Shown: one piece after another, positions 25,749 to 34,358 of the stretch
Layout of the letters: each line of letters starts with the position of its first letter
How positions within the stretch are numbered: position 1 is the first letter of the stretch
Assembly: GCA_021772135.1 (NCBI GenBank)
Contig: JADYXQ010000003.1
Span: 1-60,479 of the forward strand
Source of the DNA: Candidatus Obscuribacter sp.
GTDB taxonomy: Bacteria > Cyanobacteriota > Vampirovibrionia > Obscuribacterales > Obscuribacteraceae
Direction of reading: 5' to 3'
DNA length: 60,479 nt
The notes under the pieces: generated by a model
Seen by the model: only the letters and a program-made list of their open reading frames with translations
Database searches by the model: none
Told to the model about the DNA's origin: nothing
Program-made: the position numbers and the translations under genes

Positions 25749-26966
25749 ATGGCAACATTTATACAAACTTTAGCTTCGATGTCGCAGCAACTTGCTCTGG
25801 TATCCGATCCGAAGAACACAATTTCTTTTGCCACTACTAAAGAACTGCCAAAGCGTCTTGTGCCTCCGCACGTCGAAGCTTTAAAACCATATCAACCAGG
25901 CCGTCCTCCAGTAGAGCTGCTGCGTGAGCTCGGCATGGAGCGCTTCATTAATATGGCCTCCAACGAAAATCCACTGGGCCCACCCGCCTCGGCTTTAGAA
26001 GCTATTCAACGCACTTTGCCGCAAATCAATCGTTATCCTGACTTGTGCGGTACTAACTTGAGAACTGCTCTTGCTGAGCGCTTCGCCACAAAAATCGACA
26101 ACATTGCGCTTGGTAGCGGTTCTGAAAGCACCATGGCAAACATTGTTCGTGCCTTCTTGCACGGCGATGATGAAGTGCTTACATCGCAAGGTACTTTCAT
26201 CGGTCTCTATGTACTGGTTAATGCTCAGGGCATCAAACTCAATACAGTGCCTCTGAAAAACTATCACTTCGATCTTGATGGCATCGCCGCTGCGGTGAAC
26301 GAAAAGACCAAGATGATCTACCTTTGCAATCCAAACAATCCAACAGGCACAATTTTCAATCGCACCGAATTCGAGAACTTCATCAGAAAAATTCCTGAAC
26401 ACGTTCTCGTTATTCTTGATGAAGCCTATTACGAATTTGCCGCCATCAATCCTGAGTATCCAGATTCGATGCGCTACAGACTCGACAACGTTTTGACCCT
26501 GCGCACATTTGCGAAAGCTTATGGCATGGCCGGAATCAGACTGGGTTATGGCCTTGGTCACGAATATTTGATCGATTACGTCAACCGCATCAAATTGCCT
26601 TTCGAGCCAAACATTCTTGCTCAAGAAGCCGGTCTTGCCGCATTGCAAGACGACGAATTCTTAGGCAGAACTCTCGAAAATAATGAAGAAGGCATGGCCT
26701 ACTTAACCGGCGAGCTCGATAAGCTTGGCCTGCAGCGCATTCCTTCACACTCGAACTTCATCATGATTGAAAGCGGCTCGCAAGAAAAAGTGGCGAAAAT
26801 CCACGATGGTTTGTTGCGCAATGGCATCGCCATTCGTCCGCTGGCTGGTTTCGGACTGCCCACTTGCTGGAGAATCAGCATTGGCTTGCCTGTAGAAAAC
26901 AAACTGCTGATTACAGCGTTGAAAAAAATCTTGCAACCAGAACCGACTAAAAAAGCCGATCAATAG
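25749..26966 (+). CDS. hisC: Histidinol-phosphate aminotransferase-type PLP enzyme
   Basis: 405 residues from ATG 25749 (AAAGG upstream); the frame is open from 25707. Class I/II aminotransferase of the HisC subgroup: FINMASNENPLGPP, INRYPD, LGSGSESTMANI, YLCNPNNPTGT, VILDEAYYEF, TLRTFAKAYGMAGIRLGYG with the PLP lysine, and the C-terminal PTCWRISIG arginine. It converts imidazole-acetol phosphate to histidinol phosphate. HisC-like enzymes also serve phenylalanine and tyrosine, and no his genes flank it, so that role is open. The N-terminus is about 30 residues longer than usual. Confidence 0.85.
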   Translation: MATFIQTLASMSQQLALVSDPKNTISFATTKELPKRLVPPHVEALKPYQPGRPPVELLRELGMERFINMASNENPLGPPASALEAIQRTLPQINRYPDLCGTNLRTALAERFATKIDNIALGSGSESTMANIVRAFLHGDDEVLTSQGTFIGLYVLVNAQGIKLNTVPLKNYHFDLDGIAAAVNEKTKMIYLCNPNNPTGTIFNRTEFENFIRKIPEHVLVILDEAYYEFAAINPEYPDSMRYRLDNVLTLRTFAKAYGMAGIRLGYGLGHEYLIDYVNRIKLPFEPNILAQEAGLAALQDDEFLGRTLENNEEGMAYLTGELDKLGLQRIPSHSNFIMIESGSQEKVAKIHDGLLRNGIAIRPLAGFGLPTCWRISIGLPVENKLLITALKKILQPEPTKKADQ

Positions 26967-27073
26967 CCCGATCGCATATACGCTAGTCAATTAAGTCTTG
27001 CACCAATGTGCTTTTGCACCTTCTTGTGGCGCCGCGAACATTTAAACTAGTGGGACAAAGTTGAGGGTGTCCC

Positions 27074-29104
27074 ATGGCTGTTTTCGAGTTAGGCGGCAAA
27101 AAAAGTAGCGGCTCAAATCCCAATCAGCTCTCTCTTGATTTAGACAGCGTCAGCCAGGCTGCTCTCGATGCGTTCAATGGCGTGACCAAAACTTCCAGTT
27201 TTTCCAGAACCAGCAGATTGGCTTCTGAACCGCTTTCCGTCGAGACTATCCTCAGAGAAAACTTTGGCCTCTCAGAGTTGCGGCCTAAACAAAAAGAAGT
27301 AATCGACAGCATTCTTGCTGGTCGTCACACACTGGCATTTTTGCCGACAGGCTACGGCAAGTCACTTTGCTATCAGCTGCCCAGCCAGATTTTACCCGGG
27401 GTCACTGTTGTGATTTCCCCTTTAATTGCCTTGATGCACGATCAAGTGAGCGGTTTAGAGCGCCGCGGCATTCGCAACGCCACTATGCTCAACAGCTCGC
27501 TTAATGCCGAAGAGACCGACGAACGCATCAGCGGTATGCGCCGCGGACAATACAAACTTGTCTATGTTGCACCTGAACGCCTTGAGTCTCCGCGTTTTCG
27601 CTCGCTTTTGCAAAGCCTCAATATTTCGCTGCTAGTGATAGACGAAGCCCACTGCATCAGCCAGTGGGGCCATGATTTCAGACCGCAGTATCGCAATTTA
27701 AGAAGTTATCTTGGCCTCATGCCCAAAGCGACAATTCTGGCATTGACAGCCACAGCCACTCCGCGCGTGCAGCGTGACATTCCCGAGTCGCTTGGGCTAC
27801 CCAGCATGACTTGCGTAATTGGATCTTTTGATCGACCCAATTTGCGCTTTGAAGTCGAACAGTGCGCCAACAATGCCGACAAAGACCGGCATGTAAACGG
27901 GCTTTTAGCGACCGGCAGCGCCAAGTCTCCCACTATTATTTACACAAGCAGTCGCAAAGAAGCAGAAGAGTTGGCGCGGCGCTTAAAGGCGACAAAAGTC
28001 GCAGCTGCCTGTTATCACGCCGGCCTCTCGCCTGATGTGCGAAAAAAAGTGCAAAACAGTTTCGAAGCAGATCGCATCAGCGTTATTGTCTCTACAGTGG
28101 CTTTTGGTATGGGTGTCGACAAGGCAAATATTCGCCGCGTCATTCACTACAACATGCCAGGCTCGATGGAAAATTATTATCAAGAAGCAGGCCGCGCCGG
28201 ACGCGACGGCAATGATGCCACCTGCACTTTGCTTTATCAAGCCAAAGATATTTACACCCAGAGATGGCTGATGGACAAAAATTTTCCTGATGCTAAAGCT
28301 GTGGCCCACTTGCTCAAATTTTTACATGACAATTCGCAGCAGTCGATGCGTCCCATGGATTTGCACAAGCGTATGCGCATGGAAGATTCTGCCATTAACA
28401 GCGCCCTCGATTTGCTCAAGCATTTGAACTTGCTTGATGTGGATGCTTCAGGTGTACGGGCGCGAGAAATATCGGGCCACAGAATGCCCTCTATAGATAT
28501 GAGCTGGCTTGATGCTAGAAAAGATAGAGACTCTTATCGCCTCAATCAAATTATCAAATACGCTCAAGATGCTACTTGCCGACGCAAACAGATTCTCGCT
28601 TACTTCGGACAGACTCTCGACAATGGCTGCACCGGATGCGATGCCTGCCACCCGGTAGAACGGCCCGCCTACATATCTATGCCCAGTTTAGCTGCAGCAG
28701 CAAAAAGCGACGGCAAACGCGCCGCCAATTCGCGTTCAGCTCGAAGTCTCTATTCTGAGTCACGTCCTGCTGCCGCTAAAAGCTCGAGCAGCAGCAAGGG
28801 TGGCGCTAAATCTTCTACTAAGGCTACCGCTAAAAAAGATCGTGGCGCCCCCAGTGAGCTGCGCGATGCCATTTTAGTTTTGACAGGCGAACTGAACGGC
28901 AAAGTTGGGCGCACCACTGTTGCTTCTATTTTGGCGGGCAGCAAGGCAAAAAAATTGAAAGAGAAACAACTCAATAAAGTTGCGGCCTACGGCAAATTTG
29001 CCCACGTGCGCATGGAAGAAATTATGGACACCATCGACGAGATGATCGCCGAAGAAGCTTTGGAAGTGGTACCGGGTATGTATCCAAAATTGATCTTGGC
29101 TTAA
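27074..29104 (+). CDS. recQ: RecQ-family ATP-dependent DNA helicase
   Basis: 676 residues. An N-terminal extension (1-55) precedes the helicase core: motif 0 LRPKQKEVI, Walker A PTGYGKS (91-97), DEAH box (190-193) with the aromatic-rich loop [11 protein letters not shown], and motif [12 protein letters not shown]. The RecQ zinc domain follows ([11 protein letters not shown]...CTGCDAC). A Ser/Ala/Lys-rich linker (about 550-590) leads to a C-terminal RQC-like winged helix ([18 protein letters not shown]...). It unwinds 3'-5' in recombinational repair. There is no obvious HRDC domain. Confidence 0.93.
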   Translation: MAVFELGGKKSSGSNPNQLSLDLDSVSQAALDAFNGVTKTSSFSRTSRLASEPLSVETILRENFGLSELRPKQKEVIDSILAGRHTLAFLPTGYGKSLCYQLPSQILPGVTVVISPLIALMHDQVSGLERRGIRNATMLNSSLNAEETDERISGMRRGQYKLVYVAPERLESPRFRSLLQSLNISLLVIDEAHCISQWGHDFRPQYRNLRSYLGLMPKATILALTATATPRVQRDIPESLGLPSMTCVIGSFDRPNLRFEVEQCANNADKDRHVNGLLATGSAKSPTIIYTSSRKEAEELARRLKATKVAAACYHAGLSPDVRKKVQNSFEADRISVIVSTVAFGMGVDKANIRRVIHYNMPGSMENYYQEAGRAGRDGNDATCTLLYQAKDIYTQRWLMDKNFPDAKAVAHLLKFLHDNSQQSMRPMDLHKRMRMEDSAINSALDLLKHLNLLDVDASGVRAREISGHRMPSIDMSWLDARKDRDSYRLNQIIKYAQDATCRRKQILAYFGQTLDNGCTGCDACHPVERPAYISMPSLAAAAKSDGKRAANSRSARSLYSESRPAAAKSSSSSKGGAKSSTKATAKKDRGAPSELRDAILVLTGELNGKVGRTTVASILAGSKAKKLKEKQLNKVAAYGKFAHVRMEEIMDTIDEMIAEEALEVVPGMYPKLILA

Positions 29105-29298
29105 CAGCCAGCAAACAATTGGCTGTGGCATTTCGTTTACCTATATCGATTACAAAGAAGACGAACGAACTACTATTTCAACATGTTCAGTACTTGACAC
29201 AACAGTCAGGAGAAGGCGGAAACGGCATTGTCAAGCACAATAAGGAAGCCTGCCTTAAAACGGGCTAAGAAATTTACTCTAGCTCATATACTTACGGA

Positions 29299-29324
29299 GT
29301 TAACACCGAGTTAACTCTGTTAAC
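29299..29324 (+). promoter_or_regulatory. Triple GTTAAC motif upstream of the 164-residue protein
   Basis: GTTAAC occurs at 29299, 29310 and 29319, the middle copy inside the 10-bp palindrome GAGTTAACTC. The cluster ends 35 bp before the ATG at 29359. It may be an operator array close to the promoter. The rest of 29105-29358 shows only a weak inverted repeat CTTGACA (29193) / TGTCAAG (29229). Confidence 0.45.
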
Positions 29325-29358
29325 AGCGCACCACACACCGCCGGAGTATTTAAGAACA

Positions 29359-29853
29359 ATGACTACAACCGTAGAAACCAAGAAAACCATTATTGAAACC
29401 AACTGGAACACAGTTAGAATCCAAGAACAAGCTTCACGCGTTTTGGGCCTTCAATGGATGACCACAATGCAACTTCTCCAAAAATTTGGCGGAGAAAAGG
29501 CTGTTGAAGAATTCAAAACAACAATGGAAGCTCACAAAGTTGAGTACTTCAAAGGTCTCGGAGTCAAAACACCTTTAGAGCTCGTAAAAGCTATCGCTGA
29601 ATTCGACGTTAACGTCTATGGCAGCAAAGTAGAAATCTGGGGCGACGACAAAACCGCTACCCTTCACTACCTTTCCTGCGGTATGTTCAAAGCTCTTGAG
29701 CAAGCTGGCTTGATCAAAGACGAAAACCGCGAACAAATGTCCAAAGGCATGGAAGCCTGCATGACTTCCTTGGCTCACAAATTCGACTTCACAACTGGCG
29801 TTGAAATGTGCTCCAAAGAGAAGACAGCTACCGTTACTTTCTCCAGAAAGTAA
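29359..29853 (+). CDS. Conserved-looking cytosolic protein, probably highly expressed
   Basis: 164 residues, no signal peptide or membrane segment. Codon choice is very regular (GAA, AAA, TTC, ATC) compared with neighbours, and a textbook terminator follows, suggesting abundant expression. Three cysteines fall in CGMFKALE, EACMTSLAH and EMCSKE. The spacing loosely recalls the L-2-amino-thiazoline-4-carboxylate hydrolase family, but I cannot confirm it. The GGAG at 29343 is 12 nt from the ATG, rather far. Function unknown. Confidence 0.75.
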   Translation: MTTTVETKKTIIETNWNTVRIQEQASRVLGLQWMTTMQLLQKFGGEKAVEEFKTTMEAHKVEYFKGLGVKTPLELVKAIAEFDVNVYGSKVEIWGDDKTATLHYLSCGMFKALEQAGLIKDENREQMSKGMEACMTSLAHKFDFTTGVEMCSKEKTATVTFSRK

Positions 29854-29880
29854 TTAGCTTCTAGCTAATAAAGCATTGAA

Positions 29881-29909
29881 GAGAGTCGGCACTGCCGGCT
29901 CTCTTTTTG
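29881..29909 (+). terminator. Intrinsic terminator
   Basis: GAGAGTCGGC (29881-29890), loop ACT, GCCGGCTCTC (29894-29903), then TTTTTGTTT. It is a strong hairpin with a U-tract, 27 nt after the stop of the 164-residue protein. Confidence 0.9.
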
Positions 29910-29957
29910 TTTGCCCCGGCAATTGTGATACTGCCGGGAATGCTTAATGGAAAGGCC

Positions 29958-30689
29958 ATGAATTTAAAGCCAGTCCAAGCGTACAGTCTGGTGCTAGCAT
30001 GTACGCTTGGGCTGGCTAATGCGCCGGAGGCCGGGGCCATAAATGGGCCTGGCAAGCACGCTAGAGCAAACGCACCTGTATCTTTAGAGAGCCTGTCTGC
30101 CAGGCAAGATTTAAATGACGCCTTGACAGCGACATACCAACTAATTCAAAAAACATCTCTTGAAGTTGATTTTGTCATGTCGGAAGTAGAGGCCGAACAA
30201 AACGTTTACGAAGAAATTCTCAACAGCTATCAAAATGCCCGGGACAACACAGTTGCCAGAAACAACGCTTTAGCCTTTGTCACCAACGGTGCACTATGGG
30301 CGGTGTGTGAAGGTTTAAGCATTCCGACATACAAGCAACCCAGACTTTCGATTCCATCGGGCACCACCGGCATTATCGCTGGCGCTATTCCGTCGGTTTT
30401 CTCGCTCTGGGCCATGCATCAGCAGCAGGGCAAAAAGACAACTTCAGAAACTGCCCCGAATATTCTGGCCAAATTATTCGATTATCCAATCACGCCTGAT
30501 ATCGACTATCCGTTGTCGGTGTGGCATTTTTTGCAATCTGTTCCACCCGAAGATAGTAGTGGCAAAACCAGACGCGAACAGTTAATTAGTCGCTGGCTTA
30601 GCGATAAAAATTTGCCTGATTTCACTGACCCAAGTTCTCGCAATCAGCTCGATATAATTACAGCCAGCGTTAGTCACCGCAGGGTCTAA
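29958..30689 (+). pseudogene. Exported or envelope protein, apparently frameshifted near its 3' end
   Basis: 243 residues from ATG 29958 (GGAAAGG upstream). Signal-peptide-like start (NLKPVQAYSLVLACTLGLANA), a coiled-coil stretch (about 50-95), then a hydrophobic Gly/Ser-rich segment (about 100-150). The frame stops at TAA 30687. The -1 frame continues as LTIDSLNTRMVMLQQLEGAV, KMKRMLLELSMVARGEKSI and a stop at 30806, which is a credible coiled-coil tail. The original gene was therefore probably about 40 codons longer, and the GGG run at 30682 is the likely indel site. The tail would overlap the convergent kinase gene. Function unknown. Confidence 0.6.
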
Positions 30690-30775
30690 CCATCGATAGC
30701 TTGAATACCAGAATGGTGATGTTGCAACAGCTGGAAGGCGCAGTTATGAAAATGAAGCGCATGTTGCTCGAACTT

Positions 30776-31369
30776 TCAATGGTTGCTCGCGGCGAGAAAT
30801 CCATCTAAATCGCAACGCAGAGAAATGTGATCGCTGCTACCTGAGCCGTCCACAAGCAATTTAGCGCGGCGGTGGGGCTCGTCTAATTCGACATAGCGAT
30901 CTTCGGCCGGCATCCAGAATTTCTCCCACAACTCTTTTTTAGCTTCACCGTCGCGTGCTATGCCTCGCTCAAGTCGTTCGCTGCGCGAACAATACAGCCA
31001 AAAGGTCAGATCATAAAAAGTATCGAGCTCATAGCGTGTGGAATAGATTCCTTCCACCAGTGTGATGCCCTGGTTCGAGACTTCGCACCATTCGGCCAAC
31101 TGGTCGCTGGCCCAATCATATCGCTGGTAATAACCTGCATTATTTTCGCTCAAGGGCTTAAGTACATCCCGACGCAGGCGCTGCCAATCAAAATCAGATC
31201 CGATCAAAGCCAATGATTCGCACTGAGGTAGTCGCTGCACCGACGGTTTGCAAAAGTCATCCATGTGTATTACCTGGGCTGAGGCGCCGGCTTGCGCCAG
31301 TGCGTCCGCCAGGCGCTTTGCAAAGGTGCTCTTGCCTGAGCCGCCGCAGCCGTCTACTCCAAGCAGCAA
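30776..31369 (-). CDS. P-loop nucleoside kinase of the uridine kinase family
   Basis: 197 residues from TTG 31369. Walker A GVDGCGGSGKST (4-15), MDDF, a lid region with Arg residues, and LVEGIYSTR where the family has its base-binding motif. The frame stays open upstream to 31432, directly behind the HAD gene's TAA. That stretch (LSSICLAELTEHLLEKSSS) resembles the N-terminal helix normally present in this family. The true start may be a rare codon (ATT 31432 or CTG 31429). The pair is likely co-transcribed. The substrate is not certain. Confidence 0.75.
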   Translation of the reverse strand: MLLGVDGCGGSGKSTFAKRLADALAQAGASAQVIHMDDFCKPSVQRLPQCESLALIGSDFDWQRLRRDVLKPLSENNAGYYQRYDWASDQLAEWCEVSNQGITLVEGIYSTRYELDTFYDLTFWLYCSRSERLERGIARDGEAKKELWEKFWMPAEDRYVELDEPHRRAKLLVDGSGSSDHISLRCDLDGFLAASNH

Positions 31370-31432
31370 ACGACTGCTTGATTTCTCAAGTAAATGCTCA
31401 GTAAGTTCGGCGAGACAAATGGAAGACAGAAT

Positions 31433-32344
31433 TTAGACCAGTTGCAGTTTGGGTTGACCGCTTTGCTCCATTGCCTGGGCAAGAATTGCTCGCGACGGAT
31501 AGAAGCGATCAAATACTAACTCAACTGCTCGGGCAAAAGAAGTAGCAGAATCACCAGCAGGCGAAATTGCCTTGGCTGCCTGCCAGGCACTTTCGCTTGA
31601 ATCGGTCATCGCCACACCAAAGCCCACACCGGAGAGCATATCTACATCGTTCCAGTTGTCGCCAAAAGCCAGAACGTCATCGGTGTGAAAACCTAGTTTA
31701 AATGCCAGTTCTTGCAAGGCGGTAAATTTGCTGGTAGCTAGCGGCATAAATTCGAGAAAACCTGGTTCACTTTCAACTATTTGCATGTGATCTTGATAGC
31801 GCTCGGTAAGCGAAGCTCGTAGCTCAGCGATGCGTTCAGGATGGTGGCAAAAAACGATTTTCTGAGCGCCATCGCCCTTCAGCTCATGCAAATATTCATT
31901 TTTGATTGGTTTGCGCGAACGGGTACAGGCCTGATATTTCAGCGTCCACTCGTTTTCTTGGCAGTAAAAAACAGACTCGCTGTGATAATAGTAAACGCTG
32001 AGATTATGCTCGCGCCCCTCTTGAATCAGAGTGTGGGCAAGGGTTTGATGCAGTTTTTTCTCAAGCAAAACTTCTCCGCTGAGAGGCATTTTGATGACGA
32101 TGCCGTCGCAAGAAATCACCGGACCGGTCAAGCCGAGGTGATGATAAGTTGGCAGAATATCTTCATGACGACGGCCGGAAGCCATGATGATCTGGCAACC
32201 ATGATCTCTTAAAAGCTTGATGGCACTTAAGTTTGCCTGACTGACGGTTTTGTCGGCCGACAACAAAGTGCCGTCCAGATCTATAGCAGCAGCTTTAAAA
32301 GGAAATTTTATCAAAGTGCCGCTTTCTTTTTTGCTGTCGCTCAT
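31433..32344 (-). CDS. HAD-superfamily Cof-type phosphatase
   Basis: 303 residues from ATG 32344 (AGAGGA upstream). HAD motif I AIDLDGTLL (nucleophile Asp, acid Asp), motif II MASGR, type IIB cap (about 85-190), motif III lysine in LATSKFTALQEL, and motif IV FGDNWNDVDML. Cof-type enzymes dephosphorylate sugar phosphates, PLP or FMN. It is divergent from a DeoR-family regulator, a common partnership for sugar-phosphate metabolism, and is followed without a gap by the kinase. Confidence 0.9.
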   Translation of the reverse strand: MSDSKKESGTLIKFPFKAAAIDLDGTLLSADKTVSQANLSAIKLLRDHGCQIIMASGRRHEDILPTYHHLGLTGPVISCDGIVIKMPLSGEVLLEKKLHQTLAHTLIQEGREHNLSVYYYHSESVFYCQENEWTLKYQACTRSRKPIKNEYLHELKGDGAQKIVFCHHPERIAELRASLTERYQDHMQIVESEPGFLEFMPLATSKFTALQELAFKLGFHTDDVLAFGDNWNDVDMLSGVGFGVAMTDSSESAWQAAKAISPAGDSATSFARAVELVFDRFYPSRAILAQAMEQSGQPKLQLV

Positions 32345-32382
32345 TATGTTCATTCCTCTAACTAGATGCCCAGCATGCACAA

Positions 32383-32425
32383 ACACGCAAAATCCATTAT
32401 AATTCCGATCATACACGCAAAATCC
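32383..32425. promoter_or_regulatory. Divergent promoter region with direct repeats
   Basis: ACACGCAAAATCC occurs at 32383-32395 and 32413-32425, 30 bp apart (about three helical turns), and flanks ATTATAAT (32396-32403), which gives a TATAAT -10 on both strands. It lies between the HAD and DeoR genes and is a plausible DeoR-type operator. Confidence 0.5.
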
Positions 32426-32461
32426 CGCAAACTACAAGTACTAAACGGCAAAAAACATAAA

Positions 32462-33220
32462 ATGCTTAACCAGGAACGCAAAGACAATATCCTCAAAGCA
32501 CTGGCCGAACGCGGTCGCGTGCTCTCTTCTGAGCTGGTTGCCCAACTCAATGTTTCAGAAGATACAATCAGGCGCGACCTCAAAGACCTGGCAAGCGCCG
32601 GTTTGATTAAAAGAGTGCACGGTGGTGCACTGCCCGTAGGCAATGTGCCCATGAGTTACACAAAAAGGCAAAAAGAAGCGGTAGGTGAAAAGGCGGCCAT
32701 TGCCAAAAAAGCAGCAGGAATGGTGAGCGCCGGCCAGGTGGTGTTTATCGACGGCGGCACTACTACCGGCATGGTGGCACAGTTTTTGCCCAAAGATTTA
32801 AAAGCCACTTTTATCACGTACAGCTTGCCTACAGCCATTGCTTTAACCGAGCACACAGACAGTCACGTGCGGCTTCTGGGGGGCAAAGTAGTGAAAGAGC
32901 TTTTACTTACCATGGGGCCCGGGCTATTAAAAGAAATTGAAACCATACAAGCAGATCTTACTCTGGTGAGCGTGGAAAGCATTCACGAAGAGTTCGGCGC
33001 CACGGTTTCACACCCTGACGACGCGCTGGTGAAGCGGGCTTTTATTAATCAATCGGCCGATACCATTATTCTGGCCGGCAGCGAAAAATTTGGTAAAGCG
33101 GCACCATATCGCATTGCCTGGCTCAATGAAGTGGGCTCGATTATTACTGACGACGCTCTCGACAAAAATTTGCTTAAAGCTTGCAAAAAGGCCGGCGCAG
33201 GCATTGTCATTGCCGAGTAA
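32462..33220 (+). CDS. DeoR-family transcriptional regulator
   Basis: 252 residues from ATG 32462; the frame is open from 32366 but without signals. N-terminal HTH: ERKDNILKALAERGRV, VSEDTIRRDLKDLASAGLIKRVHGGAL, the DeoR signature. The C-terminal DeoRC sensor (about 75-252) has IFIDGGTT-type (VFIDGGTTTG) and ITDD residues that bind a sugar phosphate. It is divergent from the HAD phosphatase and probably controls it. It is convergent with the 33226 gene, stops 5 bp apart. Confidence 0.93.
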   Translation: MLNQERKDNILKALAERGRVLSSELVAQLNVSEDTIRRDLKDLASAGLIKRVHGGALPVGNVPMSYTKRQKEAVGEKAAIAKKAAGMVSAGQVVFIDGGTTTGMVAQFLPKDLKATFITYSLPTAIALTEHTDSHVRLLGGKVVKELLLTMGPGLLKEIETIQADLTLVSVESIHEEFGATVSHPDDALVKRAFINQSADTIILAGSEKFGKAAPYRIAWLNEVGSIITDDALDKNLLKACKKAGAGIVIAE

Positions 33221-33225
33221 TTTTT

Positions 33226-34353
33226 TTAGCGCAATAAACGCCCGTCAGACATATATTTGAGTCTGAGTAAAAGGCCTAGATATTCTTGCGTCAGAGCCAG
33301 ACTGGGCTCGCCAGGCCGATCAACGGCGTCAAGCAAGGTGAACGAAGAAGCAGGGTGGCCCCGCTCGTGCCCGTTATCGATGAAAATCAAAGTATCAAGC
33401 CCTTTAACATGTGAGTGCTTTGGTACAAAACCGGCTGCCGTTGCGTGGGCGGCCACATGCTCAAGAGCTTCGCTAATGGCGGCCCTTTGTATTTTGCGAG
33501 ATCTTTTCAGGGCCCATTTAGTAACCAGGGTGAGGCCGCGCAGAACGTCATAGAAATAAAAGCGCGGGAAGGCCGGCATCAGCCAATTCTCGTCGATAAC
33601 TTCGTCGGTACGCTTAGAGCGAAACAATTTTCTTTCAAGCAAATATTCCACGCCCTGATCTAAAAAGAGCAACTCTTCTTCGCTCAGCAAATTAGTATCG
33701 AGGCCAAGAAGGGCCTCTAAAGCGGGAAGCGTGGAGAGCACCGAACAGCTGGGATGATCGCGCAAATAGTTAGACTCGTCGCAATTAAGCCCGCCTTGCT
33801 CCATCTTATATCTAACGAACCAGGGGCGCACCCAGCTCAAAGCCCGCTCATGATCAGGCGATGCATCGAATGAATCGCTGGGAATAGTGCGGGCCACGGC
33901 GGTTTTTCCTGAAAGGATACGGCCGTCGAGCAATTTCAAATCAGCATCAAATAGTTTGGTGTCATAGAAGACGCGATAGACCGAACCTAAATAACAGTGA
34001 CAGGCTACATTGAGGGTCGAATCAAATCCGCTGGGAATTTCTTCTTCTTTAAAAGGGAAGAAATGCAGATAATGCTTATCGATTGCTTCGGCATACTGGT
34101 CGATAAAAGTGACCGGTATGCGAGTGGCCAGGCCAAGTTCGTCGAGCAACAAAGTGTGCCACCATGGGCTGTTCCACTTAGGCCAATAGGGATCTTTGAC
34201 GACCGCCTGGCTTGACTCTGAGCTATCGAGATAAGCGACGCTATTGTCTACGGCACCAATGGCAGGCTGCTCGCTGAGTGCGCTGAGTTCAGTTACGGCC
34301 GCGCGTAGCGGCTGAATGTGCTCATCGAGATAGTGTAAAACTTCGCCCGGCAT
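33226..34353 (-). CDS. Alpha/alpha-toroid-like protein cotranscribed with hppD
   Basis: 375 residues, soluble. Helix-rich with motifs of a terpenoid-cyclase/prenyltransferase-like barrel: WNSPWWHTLLLDELGL, WVRPWFVRYKMEQGGLNCDE, VLSTLPALEALL, PRFYFYDVLRGLTLVTKWA. No DXDD or QW-repeat motif is evident, so cyclase chemistry is not supported. It starts 5 bp after hppD, surely the same operon, which hints at a role connected with homogentisate or tyrosine. Such proteins are usually annotated as hypothetical. Confidence 0.7.
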   Translation of the reverse strand: MPGEVLHYLDEHIQPLRAAVTELSALSEQPAIGAVDNSVAYLDSSESSQAVVKDPYWPKWNSPWWHTLLLDELGLATRIPVTFIDQYAEAIDKHYLHFFPFKEEEIPSGFDSTLNVACHCYLGSVYRVFYDTKLFDADLKLLDGRILSGKTAVARTIPSDSFDASPDHERALSWVRPWFVRYKMEQGGLNCDESNYLRDHPSCSVLSTLPALEALLGLDTNLLSEEELLFLDQGVEYLLERKLFRSKRTDEVIDENWLMPAFPRFYFYDVLRGLTLVTKWALKRSRKIQRAAISEALEHVAAHATAAGFVPKHSHVKGLDTLIFIDNGHERGHPASSFTLLDAVDRPGEPSLALTQEYLGLLLRLKYMSDGRLLR

Positions 34354-34358
34354 ATTGC

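Noticed and set aside
29193-29235. CTTGACA/TGTCAAG inverted repeat as terminator of recQ
   Set aside because: The loop is 29 nt and no U-tract follows; the stem is too short to support the call.
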